DNA of 64,000 nt from Leeuwenhoekiella sp. MAR_2009_132 (GTDB lineage Bacteria > Bacteroidota > Bacteroidia > Flavobacteriales > Flavobacteriaceae): contig NZ_JHZY01000002.1 in NCBI RefSeq assembly GCF_000687915.1, positions 124,001-188,000 on the forward strand. Direction: 5' to 3'. Positions 8,816 through 17,288 of this stretch are shown in pieces; within the stretch, counting starts at the first letter, position 1, and each line of letters opens with the position of its first letter. The translations under genes were made by a program, and so were the position numbers. Below the pieces are notes generated by a model, which was not told where the DNA came from, did not search any database, and saw nothing but the letters and a program-made list of their open reading frames with translations.

Positions 8816-9934
8816 ATGAGAAATATTTATAGCGATGATAGAATTGTAATGACCCTTGATGCAGGAGGTACAAATTTTGTATTTACAGCCATACAAGCTG
8901 GTGTTGAAATTGTCCAACCTCTTACATTACCGTCTAATTCCTCTAATCTTGAAGTTTGTTTAAAGACTATAATTGACGGATTTAATCAAGTGAAGGCAGC
9001 CTTAAAAACGAAGACTCCACAGGCGATAAGTTTTGCATTTCCCGGACCTGCAGATTATAAAAACGGAGTGATAGGTGACCTTGTGAATTTACCTGCGTTT
9101 AGAGGAGGTGTAGCTTTAGGTCCTATGCTTAGCGAACTTTTTAAAATACCAACACTTATAAATAACGACGGAGATCTTTTTGCATACGGCGAGGCAGTTG
9201 CTGGTATGTTGCCTTTTATAAACCAAGAATTTGCTAATGCAGGATTGTTACGTACTTATAAAAACTTAATCGGAATTACATTAGGAACCGGGTATGGAGG
9301 CGGTATTGTGGTAAATAATCAATTATGTCTGGGCGATAATTCTGCTGCAGGTGAAATCTGGCTGACCCGCAATTATTTAAAACAAAAAACTATTGTTGAA
9401 GAAAGCGTGAGTATTCGGGCGATTCAGCGGGTATATAAAGAGCAATCTACAGAATCTACAGCATTGACTCCTTTTGATATATATCAAATCGCCAAAGGTC
9501 AACAGGTAGGAAATAGGGAAGCAGCTTGTAAGGCTTTTGAGGAAATGGCCCTTGCTGTGGGAGAATCTTTGGCTAATACGCTGGCACTTATAGATGGACC
9601 TGTGGTAATAGGTGGCGGGATTGCAGGAGCTTCAGATCTAATTATTCCTAAAATTATTGCGCATTTAGAAGGTTCTATTTATGATTTGAATGAAAATGCT
9701 ATACCACGAAGTATCGCTTCCATTTATAATATTGATACTGAACATGGGTTACAAACTTTTTTAAAGAATTCTGAAGTTAAAGTGACTATCCCGTTTAGTT
9801 CTAAAAAGTCTATTTATTCTAAAGAAAAACGCATTGCACTAGGAGTTTCAAAACTGGGAACGAGCAGATCTATATGTCTTGGAGCCTACGCACTGGCACT
9901 TGACTACCTTGATAAAACAAATTTATACGCTTAG
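8816..9934 (+). CDS. ROK-family protein (putative sugar kinase)
   Basis: Cytosolic member of the ROK (repressor, ORF, kinase) family. It has the phosphate-binding DAGGTNF motif near the start, AFPGPADY, the catalytic-loop region INNDGDLFAYGE, and GITLGTGYGGGI. No helix-turn-helix precedes the kinase fold, so it is more likely a hexokinase than a repressor. The zinc-binding CXCGXXGCXE signature expected after the LGTG block is absent; the sequence there is AAGEIWLTRNY. At 372 residues it is longer than the usual 300-320 because of an extended C-terminal half. It shares a promoter region bearing two LacI-type palindromes with the GMC gene, suggesting it phosphorylates an incoming sugar. Confidence 0.8.
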   Translation: MRNIYSDDRIVMTLDAGGTNFVFTAIQAGVEIVQPLTLPSNSSNLEVCLKTIIDGFNQVKAALKTKTPQAISFAFPGPADYKNGVIGDLVNLPAFRGGVALGPMLSELFKIPTLINNDGDLFAYGEAVAGMLPFINQEFANAGLLRTYKNLIGITLGTGYGGGIVVNNQLCLGDNSAAGEIWLTRNYLKQKTIVEESVSIRAIQRVYKEQSTESTALTPFDIYQIAKGQQVGNREAACKAFEEMALAVGESLANTLALIDGPVVIGGGIAGASDLIIPKIIAHLEGSIYDLNENAIPRSIASIYNIDTEHGLQTFLKNSEVKVTIPFSSKKSIYSKEKRIALGVSKLGTSRSICLGAYALALDYLDKTNLYA

Positions 9935-9952
9935 TTTTAAAAAATTTGATAT

Positions 9953-9979
9953 AAAAAAAGCCTAATCATTAGACTAGGC
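9953..9979 (-). terminator. Terminator of the SGNH hydrolase gene
   Basis: The hairpin GCCTA...TAGGC has a run of seven A on its left, giving a U tract on the minus strand just after the SGNH gene. It also lies 19 bases past the ROK stop codon and may attenuate that transcript. Confidence 0.65.
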
Positions 9980-10004
9980 CACTAATAGTTCAGGAAATTA
10001 TCTG

Positions 10005-10694
10005 CTATTTTAAAGCTTCAGCAATAGCAGCCTTAGCTAAAGGTTCCATCACTTTATAGCCCTCTAACGTAGGATGCACCCCATCATAGGCAAGTCCTTC
10101 CTTAATACCATTTTCGGTATTCACCATTGCAGTAAAATAATCGAGGTACACAAAACCTTTGCCTTTTGCGTAATATTTTAGCATCGTATTGATCATGTTT
10201 ATAGGCTTTACAGATTCTACTTTCGGTTTCCACGGGTATTTTGCCGCGGGTAAAATTGAGGAGATCACAACTTTAATTCTGTTTGCTTCTGCCAGTTCTG
10301 CCATAGAAACGATATTTCCAAAAGTCTGCTCAGCGGTCATCGGGCCGGTATTGCCGGCAATATCATTGGTTCCGGCGAGTATTACTACAACTTCAGGCTT
10401 TAAATCAATAACATCCTGCCGAAAACGCAGCAACATTTGTGGAGTTGTTTGACCACTTATACCACGACCTATATAATTATTTTCAGTAAAGAAAGCAGCA
10501 TCGTCTCTTACCCAACCTTCTGTGATAGAGTTTCCCATAAATACAACCCTGTTTTCCGGGGAATTTGTTGAATCTATAGTGGCGTTAGCTTCGGCATACT
10601 TTTGAAGGTTAGGCCAATCCTGAGCTTTTAAATGAAATAAACTGCTGAAAATCATTAGAAGTGTAACTAGAGAAAATTTAGCTTTTGTATGCAT
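10005..10694 (-). CDS. Secreted SGNH/GDSL-family esterase
   Basis: Single-domain SGNH hydrolase with a signal peptide ending near LKAQ (residues 1-24). All four blocks are visible: GNSITEG (nucleophile Ser), RGISGQT (Gly), LAGTND (Asn) and DGVHPT (Asp and His). The length of 229 residues is standard. Relatives in Bacteroidota polysaccharide loci deacetylate sugars or act as generic acyl esterases; this one is distinct from the CE12 tandem protein at 3-4 kb. It lies 45 bases downstream of the GH92 gene on the same strand with no terminator between, so the two are probably co-transcribed. Its acyl substrate is unknown, but removal of acetyl groups from mannose-containing glycans would fit. Confidence 0.85.
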   Translation of the reverse strand: MHTKAKFSLVTLLMIFSSLFHLKAQDWPNLQKYAEANATIDSTNSPENRVVFMGNSITEGWVRDDAAFFTENNYIGRGISGQTTPQMLLRFRQDVIDLKPEVVVILAGTNDIAGNTGPMTAEQTFGNIVSMAELAEANRIKVVISSILPAAKYPWKPKVESVKPINMINTMLKYYAKGKGFVYLDYFTAMVNTENGIKEGLAYDGVHPTLEGYKVMEPLAKAAIAEALK

Positions 10695-10739
10695 AACTCA
10701 AGGTTGATTAAAACAATAGTGATTTTAAAATTAGCGTTT

Positions 10740-13034
10740 TTAATCTTCGTTTGAAAGCGAGTAAGGATATGCTGATTTTGTGGTTCCACGAGAGGTATTT
10801 GGTATAGTACTCATATCAAAATCAATTTTCATTCCCTTCATCATAGCTTTATGGCTCAGCCAGTTTTTATTATAGGTCTTACCATCAATTTTCATAGTTT
10901 CAATATACTTATTTTCCGGGCTATTTTTAGGAGCGTTAATTTCTACTGTATTTCCATTTTCAAGATTTAATGTGATTTTTTGAAATAGGGGAGCACCTAA
11001 AATGTACTGATCTGTAGCGGGAGCAACCGGGTAGAAGCCCATTGCAGAAAACATATACCAGGCCGAAGTTTGCCCATTATCTTCATCACCGCAATAACCG
11101 TCTGGCGTGGGTAAATACATCTTGTTCATCGTCTCGCGCACCCATTCTTGCGTTTTCCAGGGTTGACCGGCATAATTATATAGGTAAATCATATGTTGTA
11201 TGGGTTGGTTTCCGTGAGCATATTGCCCCATATCTGCAATTTGCATTTCTCGAATTTCGTGAATCACAAAGCCATAATAGCTATCGTCAAAAACCGGAGG
11301 AAGACAAAAAACAGTATCTAACTGTGCCACAAACTTATCTTCACCTCCCATGAGATCTATAAGACCCTGCATATCGTGAAATACAGACCAGCTGTAGTGC
11401 CAGCTGTTTCCTTCCGTAAATGCATCACCCCATTTAAACGGATTAAAGGGAGCCATAAATTTGCCATTTTTATTTTTACCACGCATCAAACTGGTTTCAG
11501 AATCAAAAAGATGCGTATAGTTCATCGCTCTTTTTTTATAAAGATTAATTTCAATTTTGGGCTTTTTTAAAGCCTTTGCCAGTTGATAAATTGCGAAATC
11601 ATCGTAGGCATATTCTAGCGTTCGCGCGGCATTCTCATTAATACCAACATCATAAGGTACATAACCCAATTTGTTATAATATTCAGCACCTTTACGACCT
11701 ACAGCATCTAAAGGGCCTTCATTATTTGCCCCATGAATTAAAGCTTTATACAAATTCTCAATATCATACGTATAAGCATCACCGCTTTTAAGATAGGCTT
11801 CTGCAACTACCGAGGCTGAGTTGTTACCCACCATAACATTACGCAAGCCCGGGCTTGCCCACTCTGGTAACCAACCACTCTCATCATAGGCGTTAGAAAG
11901 ACCTTCCTGCATATGTGCATTAAGTTCTGGGTACATTAAATTTAAAAATGGAAATAAGGCTCTAAACGTGTCCCAAAAACCGGTATCTGTAAACATATAG
12001 CCGTCACGTACTTCCCCGTTATAAGGACTGTAATGAACAATTTTACCTGTAGCATCATACTCGTAGAACTTTCGGGGAAATAAGAGAGAGCGGTATAAAC
12101 TGCTGTAAAAAGTTTTAAACTGGTCCGTAGTTCCTCCTTCAACGTTAATACGTTTTAAATTAGCATTCCAGAGCGTTCTGCCTTTTTCTTTTACCGTATC
12201 AAAATCATCAGACCCTATCTCTTTTAAGTTTAATTCGGCTTGCTCGTAACTAATAAACGAAGAGGCCACCTTTGCATTTACCTGTTTATCCTTTTTGGTT
12301 TTAAAACCTATTATGGCACCCGCATGGTTTGCAGTACTTTCTAAAGCATCAGATAGTATAGAGTCTTTATAGGTTTTGGTAAGATCAAATTCTTTGTCAA
12401 AAACAATGACAAAATAATTTTTAAAATTATCAGGAACTCCGCCGCTGTTGCGCGTGGTATATCCAATTATTTTTCGCTCCTTCGGAATTATTTTAACGTA
12501 AGAACCCCGGTCAAAAGCATCAATTACTACTGAAGCACTATCTGTCTGCGGAAATGTAAATCTAAAACGGGCAGCACGTTCGGTAGGAGTAAGTTCAGTC
12601 GTAATATCGTGATCTGCGAGATACACGCTATAATAATAGGGTTTTACAAGTTCCGCTTTATGTGAAAACCAACTTTTACGTTCTTCTTCTTTAAATCGCA
12701 ATTTTCCGGTAACTGGCATGATTGAAAATTGTCCGTAATCATTCATCCATGGAGAAGGCTGATGCGTCTGTTTGAAACCACGTATCGTTCTGGCGTTGTA
12801 GGTATATGCCCAACCATTGCCCATCTCACCGGTTTGTGGCGTCCAGAAATTCATTCCCCAGGGTAATGCAATTGCAGGATAAGTATTTCCTGTAGAGAGA
12901 CTGGGGTCACTATCGCTGCCTATTAAAGGATCTACATAATCTACAGGATTTTCTATAGATTGTATAAGCGCATTTTGGCCATTTGAAACTGTAATGACTA
13001 AACATGAGAGAACAACAAAAAGTATTTTTTTCAT
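10740..13034 (-). CDS. GH92 alpha-mannosidase
   Basis: Secreted exo-alpha-mannosidase of glycoside hydrolase family 92, calcium-dependent inverting enzymes that trim mannan or N-glycan mannose. A signal peptide precedes the conserved opening YVDPLIGSDSDPSLSTGNTY. Other family marks are GFWDTFRALFP, NEGPLDAVGRKG, EGNSWHYSW, the HEIREM motif (general acid Glu) and GDEDNGQTSAWYM (base Asp residues). The length of 764 residues is typical, with the N-terminal beta-sandwich and C-terminal (alpha/alpha)6 barrel both complete. Upstream lies a TAAAACGATTTA palindrome; downstream is a co-directional esterase. Known GH92 members act on alpha-1,2, -1,3, -1,4 or -1,6 mannosidic bonds, and which applies here cannot be read off. 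Confidence 0.93.
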   Translation of the reverse strand: MKKILFVVLSCLVITVSNGQNALIQSIENPVDYVDPLIGSDSDPSLSTGNTYPAIALPWGMNFWTPQTGEMGNGWAYTYNARTIRGFKQTHQPSPWMNDYGQFSIMPVTGKLRFKEEERKSWFSHKAELVKPYYYSVYLADHDITTELTPTERAARFRFTFPQTDSASVVIDAFDRGSYVKIIPKERKIIGYTTRNSGGVPDNFKNYFVIVFDKEFDLTKTYKDSILSDALESTANHAGAIIGFKTKKDKQVNAKVASSFISYEQAELNLKEIGSDDFDTVKEKGRTLWNANLKRINVEGGTTDQFKTFYSSLYRSLLFPRKFYEYDATGKIVHYSPYNGEVRDGYMFTDTGFWDTFRALFPFLNLMYPELNAHMQEGLSNAYDESGWLPEWASPGLRNVMVGNNSASVVAEAYLKSGDAYTYDIENLYKALIHGANNEGPLDAVGRKGAEYYNKLGYVPYDVGINENAARTLEYAYDDFAIYQLAKALKKPKIEINLYKKRAMNYTHLFDSETSLMRGKNKNGKFMAPFNPFKWGDAFTEGNSWHYSWSVFHDMQGLIDLMGGEDKFVAQLDTVFCLPPVFDDSYYGFVIHEIREMQIADMGQYAHGNQPIQHMIYLYNYAGQPWKTQEWVRETMNKMYLPTPDGYCGDEDNGQTSAWYMFSAMGFYPVAPATDQYILGAPLFQKITLNLENGNTVEINAPKNSPENKYIETMKIDGKTYNKNWLSHKAMMKGMKIDFDMSTIPNTSRGTTKSAYPYSLSNED

Positions 13035-13073
13035 TCTAAGCGTATTTTATTTAAAAATTGAAATCTACCCACA

Positions 13074-13085
13074 TAAAACGATTTA
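13074..13085. promoter_or_regulatory. Candidate LacI-family operator upstream of GH92
   Basis: TAAAACGATTTA lies 40 bases before the mannosidase start codon. It matches site 1 of the GMC/ROK region exactly. Confidence 0.55.
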
Positions 13086-13136
13086 CTAAAATCAATATTA
13101 TTATATCGGTATCTATTCTATTCCTGTAAACTAAAT

Positions 13137-13190
13137 AAAACGACATTTAATTTAAGAGCTTCTGAAGCTTCTAAATTAAATGTCGTTTTT
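13137..13190 (-). terminator. Long hairpin terminator after the Gfo/Idh/MocA gene
   Basis: Arms AAAACGACATTTAATTTA and TAAATTAAATGTCGTTTT are perfect 18-base inverted repeats closing on an inner AGCTTC-t-GAAGCT stem. The A run at the left gives U residues on the minus strand. It separates the oxidoreductase from the GH92 transcription unit. Confidence 0.85.
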
Positions 13191-13226
13191 ATAATAATTA
13201 AATAGGATTACTCCTTGATTTATAAT

Positions 13227-14675
13227 TTAAAGCGACCATCCTTCTCGGTAACTGCGCTTTACAAATTGATTTGCTTCTTCAAAATTAGTCACGCGCATAG
13301 CGTCAGAGTCCCAAAGCATTTCGATATAGCGTCCCGGGTAGTCAAAGCCACCATCTTCTCGTTCTTTACGCACATCAAAACCGCGTATAGCAAGGTTTGC
13401 TATTAATAAAGTTTCCGTTAAAGGTCCTGCAACACTAAAGGGTGAACTTACTTCTTTTTTACCATAGCCGGCAAGAGCAGCTTCTACCCACTGGGCGTAG
13501 TGTCCTTCGGCTTGCCCGGCAACGCGCTCGTACTTTTGAGGCACGGTGGTTTGTTCTGTTTTTGAAGTAGGCAAAAGCTGTGGATTACGCGAATAGGTAC
13601 CACACATCATTTTACCTTTTGTGCCTATAAACAATACGCCATTACCGCCGTCACCAAAGACTTCATTAGGACCTAATTCTTCAGGGCGAGCAGGTTGTAT
13701 ACCGCCATCCATCCAATGTAATTTTACATCGCCTTTTGTTTTATCTGTTTGAGCAAAAGTCATTGTAACGTGACTTGACGGAGGACAGGCTTCTGGGAAA
13801 TAACCACGTTTAAACTCATCTACATAAACACTACCTACACTGCATTGCACATCTTTAGGGTATTTTAGATTGAGTACTCGTACCGGTACTTCTACCAGGT
13901 GACACCCCATATCACCCAAAGCGCCGGTACCGTAATCCCACCAGCCACGCCAGTTAAAAGGAACCAAACCACCTACATAGTCTTTATAGGGTGCTGTACC
14001 CAACCATAAATCCCAGTCTAATTCACTTGGGATAGGAGCAGCCGTTTTTGGCCACGGAATTCCCTGAGGCCATACAGGGCGGTCTGTCCAACAATAGACT
14101 TCTTGAATATCGCCTATTAATCCTGCATCAAACCATTCACTCATTAAGCGCGTGCCATCATTAGACGCACCTTGATTTCCCATTTGTGTAACCACTTTAT
14201 ACTGCTCTGCAGCTTCAGTGAGTTTACGAGCTTCATATATATCGTGTGTTAAAGGTTTTTGAACGTAAACGTGCTTTCCTTTTTTCATGGCAGCAATCGC
14301 AGGAGCAGCGTGATTATGATCTGGCGTTGCAATAGAAACCGCATCAAAATGCTTTTCTTCTTTATCTAACATCTCGCGCCAGTCTTTATAGTATTTAGCT
14401 TTAGGGAACCGTGCTCTTGAACTTGCTGCTCTTCGGTCATCTACGTCACATAAAAATGCTATATCAGCTTTGCCACTATCTGCAAAACTTTTTATGTCAC
14501 TTTCTCCTTTTCCGCCTACACCTATACCTGCAACAAGTAGTTTATCACTGGGAGCTGTATAGCCCACGCCACCTAATACGTGTCGTGGTACAATAGAAAT
14601 ACCTAAAGAAGCAATAGATGCTTTTTTAATAAAATCTCTTCTTGGAGAAGAAGAGGAATTTTTGTTTCCGTTCAT
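13227..14675 (-). CDS. Tat-exported Gfo/Idh/MocA-family oxidoreductase
   Basis: NAD(P)-dependent sugar oxidoreductase family protein directed to the periplasm. The N-terminus contains SSPRRDFIKKASIASLG, a clear twin-arginine motif. A Rossmann nucleotide-binding region (VAGIGVGGKGESD) and the family KP motif (VQKPLTHD) follow. The C-terminal alpha/beta domain contains the WRGWWDYGTGALGDMGCH segment common in secreted Bacteroidota members. Length 482 residues. Secreted relatives often retain a tightly bound cofactor and act on 3-keto sugars or in glycan cleavage by oxidation and elimination. Its presence beside the GMC dehydrogenase is compatible with a keto-glycoside route, although this is inference. 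A LacI-type palindrome stands 124 bases upstream. Confidence 0.88.
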   Translation of the reverse strand: MNGNKNSSSSPRRDFIKKASIASLGISIVPRHVLGGVGYTAPSDKLLVAGIGVGGKGESDIKSFADSGKADIAFLCDVDDRRAASSRARFPKAKYYKDWREMLDKEEKHFDAVSIATPDHNHAAPAIAAMKKGKHVYVQKPLTHDIYEARKLTEAAEQYKVVTQMGNQGASNDGTRLMSEWFDAGLIGDIQEVYCWTDRPVWPQGIPWPKTAAPIPSELDWDLWLGTAPYKDYVGGLVPFNWRGWWDYGTGALGDMGCHLVEVPVRVLNLKYPKDVQCSVGSVYVDEFKRGYFPEACPPSSHVTMTFAQTDKTKGDVKLHWMDGGIQPARPEELGPNEVFGDGGNGVLFIGTKGKMMCGTYSRNPQLLPTSKTEQTTVPQKYERVAGQAEGHYAQWVEAALAGYGKKEVSSPFSVAGPLTETLLIANLAIRGFDVRKEREDGGFDYPGRYIEMLWDSDAMRVTNFEEANQFVKRSYREGWSL

Positions 14676-14798
14676 GGTCTCGAGTTTTAGTTGTTCTGTG
14701 AGTTAAAGAGTTTCCTGACGGAATAGTTGCAGGAGCTCCTTCGCAAACGACTTCGTTAATTTGCCTTGAAGTTAATTAGAATTTTCTAAAGTGCTACA

Positions 14799-14810
14799 TA
14801 AATCGTTTTA
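14799..14810. promoter_or_regulatory. Candidate LacI-family operator upstream of the Gfo/Idh/MocA gene
   Basis: TAAATCGTTTTA is the reverse complement of TAAAACGATTTA found upstream of GH92 and in the GMC/ROK region. It lies between the regulator gene and the oxidoreductase start. Confidence 0.55.
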
Positions 14811-14930
14811 CTTTATTTGAAACTACAGTTAATAAAAAGGAAATGTAATACTAGAGCAGGCATATTTTTAGACTTAAAAAGTTTAATCAATTATTGAAGC
14901 TTCCCTTTTTTAGTCACATACTGAAACTTC

Positions 14931-15953
14931 TTATTTTCTAAAAGAAGAATCTCTTACAATAAGTTTAGCATCAAGAACCGTTTGCATAAGTGGGATGTCC
15001 TTATCTTTTGTCTTTAAAAGTTTAAACATAATACGCATTAATTCTTCTGCCATTTCCTGCAGCGGTTGTGCTACCGCAGAAATAGACGGATTATTAATTT
15101 TAAAGAAGTCATTATCATCAAAAGTAACAATACCCAGATCGTAAATAAGTTGCGGATTTGTCTCTTTAATAATTTCTAGTGCAGTTTGGGTAAGATAGTT
15201 TGTTGAGAAAAAAACTGCATCAATATTTTTTTCTAAAAGAAGAGATTGAATAAGATCAGAACTTTCTTTTTGATTAATTTGTTTAAAAGGCAATTCAAGA
15301 ATAGTGCTGGTAAGCCCGGCATTTTTAATCGCATCTTCATAACCGCGCGCGCGATCAAGCATCTGATTTTGATTGGTATCTGTGGTTATAAAGGCTATAT
15401 TTTTAAAGTTATTATTTATTAAATGTTGCGTAGCTTCTTTAGAGGCCACATAGTTATTAATCACAACGTGATGCGTGGGTAAGTCTTCAAAATAGCGATC
15501 GCCTAATACTACCGGAATTCCGTTTTTTATAAGATTTTCAATTTCGTCTTTAATCCCGGAAGAGGGTATGATTAAAAACCCATCTACCTGACGTTCACTA
15601 AAGACACGTATGAGTTCGCGAGAGCGTTTATCATTATTTTCATTGCTGCAAAAAAGTACTTTATAACCCTTATCATAAGCTATATCTTCAATGATCCTGG
15701 CGATTTTAGCAAAAAAACTATTGCTGATATCTTCTACCATAAACACCAGAATTTTACTTTTTCCGGTTCGTAAACTTTGTGCAACCTGATTAGGAGTGTA
15801 GTTTATTTCTTCAACGTAGTCTTTTATTTTTTTAATGACTTCTTTTGAGATTTTGCGTTCTTCTCCTTTTCCATTTAATACAAATGAGATAGTTGTTATT
15901 GATACACCAAGTGCCTTTGATATATCTTTTATTGAGGGTCTTTTTTGTTTCAT
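14931..15953 (-). CDS. LacI-family transcriptional regulator
   Basis: DNA-binding sugar-responsive regulator. The N-terminal helix-turn-helix reads PSIKDISKALGVSITTISFVL (split here as PSIKDISKALG and VSITTISFVL), followed by the hinge helix NQVAQSLRTGKS and a periplasmic-binding-protein-like effector domain (LVFMVEDISNSFF, VDGFLIIPSSG, NPSISAVAQPL). The ATG at 15953 gives MKQKRPSIKDI, the usual family N-terminus of 340 residues; an upstream TTG at 15971 would add six residues without support. It is the only LacI-family gene in the window, and CG-centred palindromes occur at several nearby sugar-gene promoters, so it is the likely binder. No matching palindrome was found in front of itself. 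The effector is unknown. Confidence 0.9.
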   Translation of the reverse strand: MKQKRPSIKDISKALGVSITTISFVLNGKGEERKISKEVIKKIKDYVEEINYTPNQVAQSLRTGKSKILVFMVEDISNSFFAKIARIIEDIAYDKGYKVLFCSNENNDKRSRELIRVFSERQVDGFLIIPSSGIKDEIENLIKNGIPVVLGDRYFEDLPTHHVVINNYVASKEATQHLINNNFKNIAFITTDTNQNQMLDRARGYEDAIKNAGLTSTILELPFKQINQKESSDLIQSLLLEKNIDAVFFSTNYLTQTALEIIKETNPQLIYDLGIVTFDDNDFFKINNPSISAVAQPLQEMAEELMRIMFKLLKTKDKDIPLMQTVLDAKLIVRDSSFRK

Positions 15954-16313
15954 TTTACTAATCACCCACAACCCGGGATTTATATTTGAGAGTTAAACTC
16001 GTCGTGCTATTTAAATTCTTTTAGCAACGCTTTAAAAAAATAGCACAAGCTTATTTAAATAAGGCAGTATTTACATACGGAAGCTAATACATTTTTATTT
16101 AACACATAAATTAAGGTACCGAGATAAAGCTTTTTAAACCAATTTAGAGTTAGTGATTATGCTCTTGTATTCTAAACTATGGGTTTTATTTTTATGGAAA
16201 TCTCACCTATAATAATAACGAAGAGCAGCTCGCTTTCCCTTTTGTAGTATAACTTTACTCGCTTATTTAAATAGCAATTTAGAGAACTTTTCCTTTTAAA
16301 GTATTTACTAAGT
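15954..16313. other. Divergent intergenic region with three ATTTAAAT-core palindromic words
   Basis: This 360-base A+T-rich gap separates the LacI regulator from a transporter on the opposite strand. It carries GCTATTTAAAT at 16006-16016, the palindrome CTTATTTAAATAAG at 16050-16063 inside GCTTATTTAAATAAGGC, and GCTTATTTAAATAGC at 16261-16275. No gene or terminator was seen. Confidence 0.5.
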
Positions 16314-17285
16314 ATGAGGTTAAAACTAGATAGGTTTGTGTTATCCATTATTTTGGTAATTGGCTTGGCCTACTTCATTCCCCAATGGGGGACTGAGGAA
16401 AGTGCTATACCTATAAATACAATTAGTGCTATTGGTATCTCTTTGATATTCTTTTTTTATGGAGTTAAATTGAGTCCGTCTAAGTTAAGAGCCGGTCTTG
16501 CTAATTATAAATTGCATCTGCTTGTACAAGCCTCAACGTTTTTAATATTTCCGCTACTCGTATTGCTGTTTAGACCTATGATACAAAATGAAGAACAGGA
16601 AACTATATGGCTCGCATTTTTCTTTTTGGCCGCTTTACCCTCTACAGTAAGTTCTTCTGTTGTAATGGTTTCATTAGCTAAAGGAAATATTCCATCGGCG
16701 ATTTTTAATGCCACTATTTCTGGACTAATAGGTATTTTGATTACGCCTTTATGGATGGGTCTTTTTATTGACGCAGCAGAAACCGAATTTAATTTTACAG
16801 AGATCTATGTTAAGCTTATTGTGCAAATAATTTTACCGGTCGTACTCGGTATGTTATTACAAAGGTATCTAGGTGACTTTGTACAACGTCATTCTTCTAA
16901 ACTAACTTTGTTTGATAAGTCTATTATTCTGCTCATCATTTACAAAAGCTTTGCAGAATCGTTTTCTGAAAACCTATTCAGTTCGGTTTCAATACTAGAT
17001 TTGTTAGCTTTGTTTATGGGAGTTCTACTGCTTTTTATTCTGGTGTTTTTAATTACCGGTATAGCGTCTAAACTCTTAGATTTTTCTATTGAAGATCGCA
17101 TCACAGCTCAATTTTGTGGTACAAAAAAATCGCTGGTTCACGGTACGGTATTTTCTAAAATACTATTTGGTAATATGGCCGGTTTAGGGTTAATTCTACT
17201 GCCGCTTATGCTTTTTCACGCTTCGCAAATTATGATAATAAGTGCAATCGCTTCGCGTTATGCAAGACGACCTAATTCCCTCTAA
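16314..17285 (+). CDS. Bile acid:sodium symporter-like (SBF/YfeH) membrane transporter
   Basis: Integral inner-membrane protein of the SBF-like family, 323 residues with about ten hydrophobic segments. Characteristic are FFFYGVKLSPSKL in helix 2, AALPSTVSSSVVMVSLAKGN in the first discontinuous-helix region, and CGTKKSLVHGTVFSKILFG near the C-terminus. These match the YfeH-type subgroup rather than true bile-acid carriers. Substrates of this subgroup are poorly defined, usually organic anions driven by Na+. The gene is monocistronic; its stop codon lies only three bases from the convergent nuclease gene, with no hairpin between. Confidence 0.85.
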   Translation: MRLKLDRFVLSIILVIGLAYFIPQWGTEESAIPINTISAIGISLIFFFYGVKLSPSKLRAGLANYKLHLLVQASTFLIFPLLVLLFRPMIQNEEQETIWLAFFFLAALPSTVSSSVVMVSLAKGNIPSAIFNATISGLIGILITPLWMGLFIDAAETEFNFTEIYVKLIVQIILPVVLGMLLQRYLGDFVQRHSSKLTLFDKSIILLIIYKSFAESFSENLFSSVSILDLLALFMGVLLLFILVFLITGIASKLLDFSIEDRITAQFCGTKKSLVHGTVFSKILFGNMAGLGLILLPLMLFHASQIMIISAIASRYARRPNSL

Positions 17286-17288
17286 ATC

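Noticed and set aside
16006..16063. Palindromic ATTTAAAT words as an origin-type or terminator site
   Set aside because: There are no DnaA boxes, no dnaA or dnaN nearby, and no T tract. They remain an unexplained palindromic motif.
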